Shown here: piece after piece, positions 1-6,140 of the stretch
Position numbering within the stretch: position 1 is the stretch's first letter
Layout: each line of letters opens with the position of its first letter
From: Chloroflexota bacterium
GTDB lineage: Bacteria > Chloroflexota > Limnocylindria > Limnocylindrales > CSP1-4
Length of the DNA stretch: 6,272 nt
Direction of reading: 5' to 3'
Assembly: GCA_021789355.1 (NCBI GenBank)
Contig: JAJYJR010000359.1
Location: 1-6,272 of the forward strand
Program-made: the position numbers and the translations under genes
Notes under the pieces: generated by a model
The model's input: only the letters and a program-made list of their open reading frames with translations
Database searches by the model: none
Told to the model about the DNA's origin: nothing

Positions 1-307
1 CGCGGCGCTCTGCCTGGCAGACCGGCGCGGCCCTGTCACGCCGCTGTGGCGCACCGCGGACTGGACGTATCTGCGGTTCCACGAGGGCCTCGGCCGGCCC
101 CAGCCATGCTACCGGCGCGAGGAGATCGTGGCCTGGGCCCGACGGCTCGCCGGGGACTGGCCGCCCGAGGCCGACCGATTCGCCTACTTCAACAACGACC
201 CCGCGGGCTGCGCCGTGCGCGACGCGGCGATCGCCGGGCTCGTCTTCGCGGAGGTCGGGCTGGAGTCCTCCCGCACGCCGCCGCCCGAGGCCGCGCCGGT
301 CGGCTGA
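1..307 (+). CDS. DUF72 (YecE-like) family protein, C-terminal part
   Basis: This is the 3' end of a gene that begins before the window; the first full codon is at position 2, leaving 101 residues and a TGA stop. The segment TYLRFHEGLG, followed about 40 residues later by RFAYFNNDPAG and CAVRDA, matches the end of DUF72 proteins. In that family an aromatic-x-R-x-H strand and a Y-F-N-N-D segment close a TIM-barrel-like fold. The biochemical role of DUF72 is not established. The last 15 or so residues, rich in Pro, Ala and Glu, look like a disordered tail. A short inverted repeat (299-305 with 310-316) overlaps the stop codon but has no T-run, so I do not call it a terminator. The gene converges on the minus-strand operon, with 453 bases between the two stops. 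The family call is fairly secure; function is unknown. Confidence 0.82.
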   Translation, partial: AALCLADRRGPVTPLWRTADWTYLRFHEGLGRPQPCYRREEIVAWARRLAGDWPPEADRFAYFNNDPAGCAVRDAAIAGLVFAEVGLESSRTPPPEAAPVG

Positions 308-414
308 GCAGCCGGCGGTCGAAGTGGTCTTGCCCACGAGCCACCCATCCCCTCACCTGCCAGATCCTCCTCGTGCGCCAAGCTGGTGGAGTCGGCGGCG
401 GCGTCCGAGCGATC

Positions 415-640
415 ATTCCGATCCGGCATCTGGTCTCGACGCCGCTTATCTGCTCGGAGGTCGATGAGGACCTGCCCCTCCCACGCCGACCCCAGCGTTG
501 AACCGATTCGGCGAGCGTCGCGTTGCGCCAGCCTGCCGGTAGCGCAGAACCGCCTTCCCGGCCAGGAACGCGGCCTCGTGGGGAAGGTGCTCACGACGGT
601 GGAGATCGGGCGGCAGGGCCTCCTCGAGCGCCTCGATCGT
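415..640 (-). pseudogene. Remnant of a PIN-domain (VapC-type) toxin gene
   Basis: Read on the minus strand from about 640, the translation includes [17 protein letters not shown], then [17 protein letters not shown], then ATRRSPNRF. From memory of the family, this matches the second half of a common VapC-like PIN group. There, an 'RIEELxAALP' helix leads to '[21 protein letters not shown]' and then 'SPLPDFYIGAHA'. The first half, which should carry the leading catalytic Asp, is missing. The Asp of the PDF motif is also gone (PNRF). The frame hits TAA at 448-446. A weaker match to the family's end, with WEGQVLID and a later basic stretch ending in MP, continues in another minus frame, so a frameshift near 485-500 is likely. 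No antitoxin gene is visible. PIN toxins are Mg-dependent RNases, but this copy cannot encode a working one. The match is clearest at 500-640; the left end is approximate. Confidence 0.55.
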
Positions 641-748
641 CGGGTCGAGCGTCTGTCGGGAGGCCAGCAGCAGAGCCTCCGTTTCGCCCTGGCGTTCGCC
701 GGCGATCCCAAGCTCCTCTTCCTCGATGAACCGACGGTCGGGATGGAT
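632..748 (+). pseudogene. Fragment of an ABC-transporter ATP-binding protein
   Basis: About 39 codons on the plus strand carry the hallmark core of an ABC ATPase. [14 protein letters not shown] contains the LSGGQ signature (653-667), followed by FALAFAGDP and then the Walker B/D-loop segment [12 protein letters not shown], ending at 748. The '[16 protein letters not shown]' wording is typical of ATPases of ABC-2-type (drug or multidrug) exporters. The Walker A half, Q-loop, H-loop and C-terminal part are absent. Downstream the frame stays open only as antisense of the next gene. The usual Arg or Lys after the signature glutamines is Ser here. I read this as an orphan fragment left by rearrangement rather than a functional gene: no start codon with a ribosome site precedes it, and the homology stops about a dozen bases before the end of the neighbouring SWIM gene. 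Confidence 0.7.
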
Positions 749-760
749 GGGCCGTCTGGA

Positions 761-2122
761 TCAGCGTGGCCGCGCCCAGTGGCGGTACGCGTCCACCCAC
801 TCGGCGCCGGCCGGTCGCGGATCCGGCATCGGCAGTTCGGACAGCGCGACCCTGAGCAGGTCCCGACCGCGCCGGCAGACCGCGACGATCCGGTCATCGT
901 CCGTGATGTCGACGGCGGTGACCGTTACGGCGACGCCGAGGACCGTCGTCACGAACGGGATGTCGAGGTGTTCGTGGATCATCTCGAAGAGGCCCGTGCA
1001 TTCCTCGGATTCGTTGTAGCAGTCCACCGTGGCCTCCTCGATCAACCGCTCCAGACGTGCACGGGAGGGGCCTCCCTCGGACCTGCGCGGGGCCCGAGTG
1101 CGCATGCGGCTGGAGCGCGCCCTGGGCGGCGCCGGTGGGTTCGGATCGAGCGGCGCCCCGTCCTGCGGCTCGCCGGCCGCGATCCGGAGGGCCGCCGCCG
1201 CGATGGTCCGGTAGGCGGGTGCCAGAAGATCGTCCAGGGGGTGACCGCCAGCGGAGAGTCCGGATGGCGCGAGATCCCGCAGGATCGCGTCCGGCATCGC
1301 CACCGCGCGCGGTTCGACGCGGACGGACGCGAGGTCGCCGCCTGCGTCCCAGAACCGGCTCGCCATCTCCGCCGTGATCTCGCCCGCAAAGTCGACCCCA
1401 TGGGGGCCGATAAACCCGACGAGCCCCTCCGGTTCTGCCGGGAGCGCCGCGTCGGCCGCGTCGATCGCGCCGGAGGCCGGCCCGACACCCCGACCGCGGA
1501 GCGCGCGGAGTTCGGCGAGCAGGCGCTCCCGCGAGCGACCACGCCAGGCGAAGATGAGGAACGGATCGCGGTCGAACGCTTCGGCGAGCAGGTAGTACAC
1601 GGCCGCAATGTGCTTGCAGGGGTTCTCCCAGTCCGGGCAGGAGCAGTCGGTGTCGAGGTCGTCGGCGGTGGCCGGGAAGAGTGACAGCCCGGTGGCCGCG
1701 AACGCGTCCCCGATCTCGTGCGGCATCTCGCCCGCGAGGAGCCGGGCGAGGAACACGGCCTGGCTTGCCATCGCCTCCTCGACGCGTGCCCAGTCGGCGT
1801 CACCGAGCACCGTCACGCCGATGCTGACGCTGTACGGGCGCGCCCTCGAGCCCTGGACGCGCGCGCTGACCTCGCCCGCCTCCACGTCCATCTCGATGAC
1901 CTGACCGCGCCGCGCGTACGCCCGACCGCGCGCCAGCCGCGGGCCCTCGTGGAAGTCCTCGAGGACCTCGATGAAGCGTTGCGACCACCAGGTCTCGCCG
2001 ATGGCGCCCCGTTTGCTCTTTGCCCGGAGGCCGTCCTTGACGGGTCGCGGGACGCTCGGCGGCGGGTAGAAATCGTCATACGAGGCGCGGAAGGAGGACC
2101 TGCGGCGGCGTCCGAACGGCAT
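761..2122 (-). CDS. SWIM zinc-finger protein with CcbP-like C-terminal domain
   Basis: A 453-residue protein. The SWIM zinc finger is clear: [12 protein letters not shown] gives C160, C162, C169 and H171 in CxC-x6-CxH spacing, followed by the typical helix [11 protein letters not shown] and then [14 protein letters not shown] domains bind zinc and are thought to contact DNA or proteins; in bacteria they often accompany SNF2 ATPases, as here. The N-terminus has the basic, Arg-rich start and [11 protein letters not shown] segment common in this group. After a Pro/Arg-rich linker (about 325-355), residues 356-453 form a second domain. It has [11 protein letters not shown], then [11 protein letters not shown], a run of acidic residues, and [11 protein letters not shown]. 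From memory this resembles the CcbP calcium-binding family. The ATG at 2122 lies 2 bases after the helicase stop, with GGAGG 7 bases upstream. An earlier in-frame ATG (2374) would overlap the helicase by about 250 bases. Role as helicase partner is inferred. Confidence 0.88.
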   Translation of the reverse strand: MPFGRRRRSSFRASYDDFYPPPSVPRPVKDGLRAKSKRGAIGETWWSQRFIEVLEDFHEGPRLARGRAYARRGQVIEMDVEAGEVSARVQGSRARPYSVSIGVTVLGDADWARVEEAMASQAVFLARLLAGEMPHEIGDAFAATGLSLFPATADDLDTDCSCPDWENPCKHIAAVYYLLAEAFDRDPFLIFAWRGRSRERLLAELRALRGRGVGPASGAIDAADAALPAEPEGLVGFIGPHGVDFAGEITAEMASRFWDAGGDLASVRVEPRAVAMPDAILRDLAPSGLSAGGHPLDDLLAPAYRTIAAAALRIAAGEPQDGAPLDPNPPAPPRARSSRMRTRAPRRSEGGPSRARLERLIEEATVDCYNESEECTGLFEMIHEHLDIPFVTTVLGVAVTVTAVDITDDDRIVAVCRRGRDLLRVALSELPMPDPRPAGAEWVDAYRHWARPR

Positions 2123-2124
2123 GG

Positions 2125-5100
2125 TCAGCCCTCCGCGACCGCGTCGGATGAGAGCGCGACGAGGTCGCGAAGCTCGGCGGTGGACAGCTCGGTCAGCCAG
2201 GTCTCGCCGGTGCCAACGACACGCTCCGCGAGAGCCCGTTTCGATTCGAGCAGCGCGGCGATCCGCTCTTCGAGGGTGCCGGCGCAGACGAGCTTGCGAA
2301 CCTGGACGTTGCGGCGCTGGCCGATCCGGTAGGCGCGGTCGGTCGCCTGGTCCTCGACCGCGGGGTTCCACCACCGATCGACGTGGATCACGTGGTTGGC
2401 CGCGGTGAGGTTGAGGCCCGTCCCGCCGGCCTTCAACGAGAGGATCAGGATCGACGGGCCGCCGTCGCCCTGGAAGCGGGCGACCATCGCGTCGCGATCG
2501 GCCTTCCGGGTCGCGCCGTGGAGATAGAGGACCTCCCGCCCGAACCGATCGCGCAGGTGCGTTCGCAGGAGCGCCCCGAATTCGGCGAACTGGGTGAACA
2601 GGAGCGCGCGGTCACCCTCGGCGAGGACCTCCTCGAGGATCTCCTCCACGCGCTGGAGCTTGCCGGATCGCCCCGCCAGGGGTGAGCCGTCGGCGAGCAT
2701 CTGGGCCGGGTGGTTGCAGACCTGCTTGAGGCGCAGCATCGTGGCGAGCACCAGCCCGCGCCGCTCGATCCCCTCGCTCGAGGCGATCCGCTCCAGCATC
2801 TCGTCGACGACCGCCTGGTAGAGGGAGGCCTGTTCCCGCGTGAGCGAGCAGTAGACGGTCATCTCGAGCTTGTCGGGCAGGTCGGCGATGATCGAACGGT
2901 CGGACTTGAGGCGGCGGAGGATGAACGGCGCCGTCGCCCGGCGGAGCCGCCCGGCGGCATCCTCGTCGCCGTACCGTTCGATGGGAACGGCGAAGCGCTG
3001 GCGGAACGCGGTGGCCGACCCGAGGAGGCCTGGGTTGAGGACCTCCATGATCGACCAGAGCTCCGCGAGGCGGTTCTCGACGGGCGTGCCGGTCAGCGCG
3101 ATCCGGCGCGGCGCCCTGACGCGGCGGACCGCCTGCGCCTGCCGGGCGGCGCTGTTCTTGACGTTCTGGGCCTCGTCGAGGACGAGGCGGCCCCAGTCGA
3201 TTGCCGAGAGCGCTTCGATGTCGCGGACGACGAGCCCGTAGGTCGTGATCACGAGGTCGGCCCCGGCTGCGGCAATCTCGAGATCCTGGCCGCCAAGCCG
3301 ATCGCCGCCGTGATGGACGTGAACGGCGAGGTCCGGCGCGAAGCGTTCCGCCTCGCGGCGCCAGTTCTCGACGACGGACATGGGACAGACGACAAGGGTG
3401 GGCCCGGACGCTTCGGTCGTTCCTCGGACGGCGTCGGCCGCGTCCCCGGCTTGCGCTTCGGTCGTTCCTCGGACGGCGTCGGCCGCGTCCCCGGCTTGCG
3501 CTTCGGTCGTCCGTGCCGAGCGCTCCGCGACCAGCAGCGCAAGCACCTGGGCGGTCTTGCCGAGACCCATGTCGTCGGCGAGGCATGCGCCGAGATCGAG
3601 GTCACCGAGGAACTCCAGCCAGGCGAGACCGCGTTCCTGGTACGGGCGCAGCGCGCCGACGAAGCCCGCCGGCGTCCCGCGGGATGTCGGCCGCCCGTCT
3701 GGCGCACCGTTCGCAAGGAGGGTCCCGAGCCAGCCATCGGCGGTGACCCCGGCGACGGGGAGGCCGGTCTCGGTCGTCCCCAGTCCCAGGCCGACACGCA
3801 GAGCGTCCCCGGCGGACATGGTCGCGCCCTGTCGTCCGGGAGCGCGTTCGACCAGCTGGACCGCCGCGGTAACGTCCTCGGGACGCAGCTCCACCCACTG
3901 GCCCCGGACGCGGACGAGCGGCACCTTGAGGCGGGCGAGTTCCCGGATCTCGTCGGCTGTCACGGACTGGTCGCCGATCGCGAGGTCCCAGCGGTAGTCG
4001 ACGATGGCGTCGAGCCCGAGGCGCGCGTCGGCCGCCGACGCACCCGCCGACGCGCGCGTGGTGACCTTGAGACGGGCGGCGATTCGTGGGCGCCCCGCCT
4101 GCCACCACGACGGGAGCTGGATGCCGAAGCCGGCCTCGGTGAGGACCGGCGCTCCCTCGCGCAGGAAGGCGTACGCGCCGGTGACGTCGAGGTCGAGCCC
4201 GGCCGGGTGTGCCTCGTTCAGCAGCCGGTCCAATGGTGGGTGGAGTCGTGTCGCGCGGCCGAGGTCGGCCAGCAGCCGCTCCTGCGGATCGTCGAGCCGG
4301 CGGCCGAACCGGGCGAGCCGGCGGCCCGACTTCCAGACGTCGGCGGCGGGAACGAGCAAGCTCGGGTCATCGGTCGCCTGGAGCAGGACCTCCAGGGCCC
4401 AGGCCTGCCCCTCGGCGCTCCTGGCACCGTCGTCGGGTGGGACAACCCGGAAGCAGGTGCGGAAGCCGGCCTTGCCGGTCGTGGCCCGCGCGTGCCACGC
4501 CACGATGGTCCCGGCCAGGGCGCGAACCTCGGGGGAGTCCGGGAGAGCGGTGGGGCTCGCGGCAGCCAGGGAGTCGAGCACGGTGTCGAGCGGCGCCGTG
4601 CGCTTCGTCCGGGAGGCAGTCCTCGAGAACGGCCGGGGTCCGACGCCCGCGCGGGCCACCGAATCGACGATGTCGGTCAGCATCTGCGCGAGGACGTCGA
4701 CGGCGCCGCGTCCGCGCCGGTCGAACGGGTCGGTGGCCTCGGCGCGGCAGGCGGGAGGCATCGCCTGCGCCAGCGCCCGAAGCCGTTCGGCGTCGCTGGC
4801 GCCCGGCGCCGGCAGCCAGCGTGCCTCGGAGCCCCGTCCATCCCGCGTCGGGACCAGCCCGGGGAGGAAGCGCCCCCGGGCGACGAGTTCCAGGGCGAAC
4901 AGGGCGGTGGCGGCGAGGTAGTCGAGCGAGGCGTCGCCCAGGGTCTCCTCGGACCGGCCTGCCGCGGCGAGAAGCAGGCGGATTGCCGCGCCCGGGTCGA
5001 ACGCGAGCGTCGGGACCGTCCAGGGTTCGACGCCCGCGGGCATCGCGTCACCGTGCGGCGGCGCCGCGGCGATGCGCGGGGAGGGCCACGGGCTCGCGGT

Positions 5101-5340
5101 GTCACCCGGGAGCCAGAGGGCCAGCCGACCTGGTCGAGCGCGCCCGACCAGGTCGGCGTCGCCGGCGATCGCGGCGTCGACGGCCGGCGCCACGCGATCG
5201 GTCGGGGCAGCCCACGGGTGGGGGGGCGCCTTGGGCGTTCGCCTTGCCTTTCGTGGCCGGTGCGCCTCGAAGGCCGCCGCATCCTCGGCCCAGAGGTGCA
5301 GACGGTGGTCGAGAGCCCAGGCGGCGTGAAGAGCAAGCAT
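2125..5340 (-). CDS. SNF2-family DNA-dependent ATPase/helicase
   Basis: A 1071-residue, apparently complete SNF2-type ATPase, expected to translocate on duplex DNA and remodel protein-DNA complexes in the cytoplasm. The N-terminal 360 or so residues are Ala/Arg-rich and poorly defined. About 375-520 matches the SNF2-associated region (DUF3670-like), for example GIQLPSWW (406-413). The ATPase motifs follow in order: LRPYQERGLAWL (564-575), motif I DDMGLGKT (589-596), motif Ia LVVCPMSVVENW (649-660), motif II DEAQ (722-725) and motif III LTGTPVEN (749-756). The C-terminal lobe has LLFTQF (913-918), LSLKAGGTGLNLT (968-979) and motif VI DQATDRAYRIGQ (997-1008). All catalytic motifs look intact. 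Residues 611-640 are a perfect 15-residue duplication, listed separately. The start (LHAAW, then LWAED) fits the family and lies 3 bases after the stop of the upstream gene. No good Shine-Dalgarno is seen, so reinitiation is likely. The SWIM gene follows directly. Confidence 0.95.
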   Translation of the reverse strand: MLALHAAWALDHRLHLWAEDAAAFEAHRPRKARRTPKAPPHPWAAPTDRVAPAVDAAIAGDADLVGRARPGRLALWLPGDTASPWPSPRIAAAPPHGDAMPAGVEPWTVPTLAFDPGAAIRLLLAAAGRSEETLGDASLDYLAATALFALELVARGRFLPGLVPTRDGRGSEARWLPAPGASDAERLRALAQAMPPACRAEATDPFDRRGRGAVDVLAQMLTDIVDSVARAGVGPRPFSRTASRTKRTAPLDTVLDSLAAASPTALPDSPEVRALAGTIVAWHARATTGKAGFRTCFRVVPPDDGARSAEGQAWALEVLLQATDDPSLLVPAADVWKSGRRLARFGRRLDDPQERLLADLGRATRLHPPLDRLLNEAHPAGLDLDVTGAYAFLREGAPVLTEAGFGIQLPSWWQAGRPRIAARLKVTTRASAGASAADARLGLDAIVDYRWDLAIGDQSVTADEIRELARLKVPLVRVRGQWVELRPEDVTAAVQLVERAPGRQGATMSAGDALRVGLGLGTTETGLPVAGVTADGWLGTLLANGAPDGRPTSRGTPAGFVGALRPYQERGLAWLEFLGDLDLGACLADDMGLGKTAQVLALLVAERSARTTEAQAGDAADAVRGTTEAQAGDAADAVRGTTEASGPTLVVCPMSVVENWRREAERFAPDLAVHVHHGGDRLGGQDLEIAAAGADLVITTYGLVVRDIEALSAIDWGRLVLDEAQNVKNSAARQAQAVRRVRAPRRIALTGTPVENRLAELWSIMEVLNPGLLGSATAFRQRFAVPIERYGDEDAAGRLRRATAPFILRRLKSDRSIIADLPDKLEMTVYCSLTREQASLYQAVVDEMLERIASSEGIERRGLVLATMLRLKQVCNHPAQMLADGSPLAGRSGKLQRVEEILEEVLAEGDRALLFTQFAEFGALLRTHLRDRFGREVLYLHGATRKADRDAMVARFQGDGGPSILILSLKAGGTGLNLTAANHVIHVDRWWNPAVEDQATDRAYRIGQRRNVQVRKLVCAGTLEERIAALLESKRALAERVVGTGETWLTELSTAELRDLVALSSDAVAEG
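2130..2134 (-). promoter_or_regulatory. Shine-Dalgarno site of the SWIM gene
   Basis: On the minus strand GGAGG is followed by 7 bases and then the ATG at 2122. The site lies inside the last codons of the helicase gene, and the helicase TGA falls between it and the ATG. This spacing decides the start and points to coupled translation of the two genes. Confidence 0.75.
3410..3510 (-). repeat. 45-bp direct tandem repeat inside the SNF2 gene
   Basis: Two perfect 45-bp copies and an 11-bp partial third copy lie head to tail. Being 15 codons long, the unit keeps the frame and encodes TTEAQAGDAADAVRG twice (residues 611-625 and 626-640), followed by TTEA. It sits in the loop between helicase motifs I and Ia, which in relatives is a short, variable segment. 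Perfect identity indicates a recent duplication, by slippage or unequal exchange. The encoded insert is polar and small-residue-rich, probably a flexible loop that the fold tolerates. Confidence 0.95.
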
Positions 5341-5343
5341 CGG

Positions 5344-5652
5344 TCAGGGGAGCGCGTGCAGATCGGGACGACCGAGTGAAGGCGGCTCGGCAGGCACGGT
5401 CGGGCGCAGCCCCGATTCGGCGAGCCAGTGCCGGGAGGCGCCCCGGCCGCCAGGCGCGCGGTCGAGCCGGAGCCAGCGGTCGTCGGCCGCGATGACTTCG
5501 GCATCGTCGACCCGGTCGGCTTCCTCCTCGTCGTCAACGTCGCCGACGTAGCTGCTTTCGTGGATCGGGCGGATCTGATGGACCTCACTGGTGCGCAGGT
5601 CCGTCGCTTCCATATGGTCGCCCGCGCCCCTGACGGCTCCCTGCTGGCTCAT
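5344..5652 (-). CDS. Small acidic hypothetical protein, first gene of the SNF2 operon
   Basis: I do not recognise this 102-residue protein. Third codon positions are strongly G/C throughout, as in the neighbours, which supports real coding. It has an acidic middle (GDVDDEEEADRVDDAEV) and then DDRWLRLDRAPGG and SRHWLAESGLRP, a pattern of a soluble, partly disordered protein with a small folded C-terminal part. There is no signal peptide, membrane segment or Cys cluster. Its TGA lies 3 bases before the helicase ATG, so the two are very probably coupled and co-transcribed. That makes an accessory role with the SNF2 protein plausible but unproven. The start is uncertain: ATG at 5652 is used here, and ATG at 5613 (89 residues, MEATDLRTSE) is equally possible. 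Neither has a convincing ribosome site. A further in-frame ATG at 5799 would add about 50 low-complexity residues and is unlikely. Confidence 0.6.
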   Translation of the reverse strand: MSQQGAVRGAGDHMEATDLRTSEVHQIRPIHESSYVGDVDDEEEADRVDDAEVIAADDRWLRLDRAPGGRGASRHWLAESGLRPTVPAEPPSLGRPDLHALP

Positions 5653-5711
5653 GCGTCGCGCCCGGCTGTCCTCGTGCGAGGTCGTCGGACAGGGTGCCAC
5701 GCCTCCACGTG

Positions 5712-5717
5712 ATGGTA
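5712..5717 (-). promoter_or_regulatory. Possible -10 box of the SNF2 operon
   Basis: On the minus strand TACCAT fits a TANNNT -10 box and would start transcription near 5705, giving a leader of about 50 bases to the ATG at 5652 or 90 to the one at 5613. No -35 element is recognisable at the expected spacing. It is the best candidate I see upstream of the small first gene, but the match is short and could be chance. Confidence 0.25.
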
Positions 5718-5843
5718 CAGCCCGAGGCTGGGCCCGGCGGCTCGGATGCGTACCTGCCCGTGAGGACGGCGTCGGGGGTGGCGCGGACGCCTTCGCCACG
5801 CCGTGCGTCTCGTCATGCAGAGAGGAAGATGTGACCCGCCTGA

Positions 5844-5996
5844 CGGCATCCTCAGCCCCGGCCCGCGTCTTGCCAGCGCCTGGGGCAGCCGTACGACCCC
5901 GCCCCGCGCCGGGTCGACCGGCTGGGGATCAGCTACTACGCCATCCCCGCGCATGCGATGGAGGCGATGGGCCAGCTCGTCGCGGGACCTGGCGGG
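5844..5996 (+). other. Unassigned coding-like patch, possible gene remnant
   Basis: After stop codons at 5832-5834 and 5841-5843, this plus-strand frame reads QRLGQPYDPAPRRVDRLG, then ISYYAIPAHAMEAMGQLVAG. It has mixed, protein-like composition and strong G/C third positions up to about 5980, then dissolves into Gly/Pro/Arg-rich sequence. No start codon with a ribosome site precedes it, and I cannot name a family. It may be the degraded C-terminal end of a lost gene. The frame continues open into the lipoprotein gene, but the sequence between shows no sign of coding. The rest of 5653-6140 holds only the candidate promoters and the hairpin. Confidence 0.3.
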
Positions 5997-6024
5997 TCCA
6001 TAGGCGGGCCCCGGCCCCGACGGC

Positions 6025-6049
6025 CGGCTCGGCTCCCGGGGCCGAGCCG
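6025..6049. terminator. GC-rich hairpin, possible terminator
   Basis: A perfect 9-bp inverted repeat (CGGCTCGGC with GCCGAGCCG) flanks a 7-base loop. There is no T-run on either side, so it is not a classic intrinsic terminator. It could be a stem that slows RNA polymerase or separates upstream transcription from the lipoprotein promoter. Such stems also arise by chance in sequence this rich in GC. Confidence 0.3.
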
Positions 6050-6128
6050 CCGGATCAGGGACGAGGCGAACCCGGCCCCCGCTGCCTGCAACGTGTTTGA
6101 AACGTGGCCGAGCGGAACCACCATCCGG

Positions 6129-6134
6129 TACAGT
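6129..6134 (+). promoter_or_regulatory. -10 box placed for a leaderless transcript
   Basis: TACAGT fits the TANNNT pattern and ends 6 bases before the ATG at 6141. If the hexamer occupies -12 to -7, transcription starts exactly at the A of the ATG. No Shine-Dalgarno lies between, which agrees with a leaderless mRNA. The -35 region at 17-base spacing (around 6106-6111) is weak. Confidence 0.5.
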
Positions 6135-6140
6135 CGGCCC

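Larger units (their letters stand above)
308..760. other. Intergenic region carrying gene debris
   Basis: This 453-base stretch lies between two convergent stop codons and has no intact gene. Open frames run through it on both strands, but most of their translation is low-complexity, Arg/Pro-rich and unlike protein. Two pieces do read as remnants: a minus-strand PIN-domain fragment on the left and a plus-strand ABC ATPase fragment on the right. They are listed separately. In 308-415 I see nothing recognisable. I see no clear terminator for either flanking gene. Confidence 0.6.

Noticed and set aside
299..316. Terminator at the end of the DUF72 gene
   Set aside because: The inverted repeat is short, has a 4-base loop and a wobble pair, overlaps the stop codon and is not followed by a T-run.
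386..1684. A 432-codon plus-strand open frame that starts in the debris region
   Set aside because: Only the 632-748 part resembles a protein (the ABC fragment). From 761 on it is antisense to the SWIM gene, so it is not one gene.
2123..2374. N-terminal extension of the SWIM gene to an ATG at 2374
   Set aside because: It would overlap the conserved C-terminal lobe of the helicase by about 250 bases. The ATG at 2122 has a GGAGG site and a normal family start.
3410..3510. CRISPR-like or intergenic regulatory repeat
   Set aside because: The copies are directly adjacent with no spacers, lie inside a coding gene and keep its frame, so this is a coding tandem duplication.
2710..5379. An 889-codon open frame on the plus strand
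   Set aside because: It lies antisense to the SNF2 gene. Long antisense frames are expected at this GC content, and its translation is low-complexity and shows no domain.
5653..5799. N-terminal extension of the small acidic protein to an ATG at 5799
   Set aside because: The added residues are Pro/Arg/Ser-rich and unlike protein, and a candidate -10 box lies inside the extension.
6097..6134. TTGAAA at 6097-6102 as -35 partner of the TACAGT box
   Set aside because: The spacing is 26 bases, far beyond the usual 16-18.
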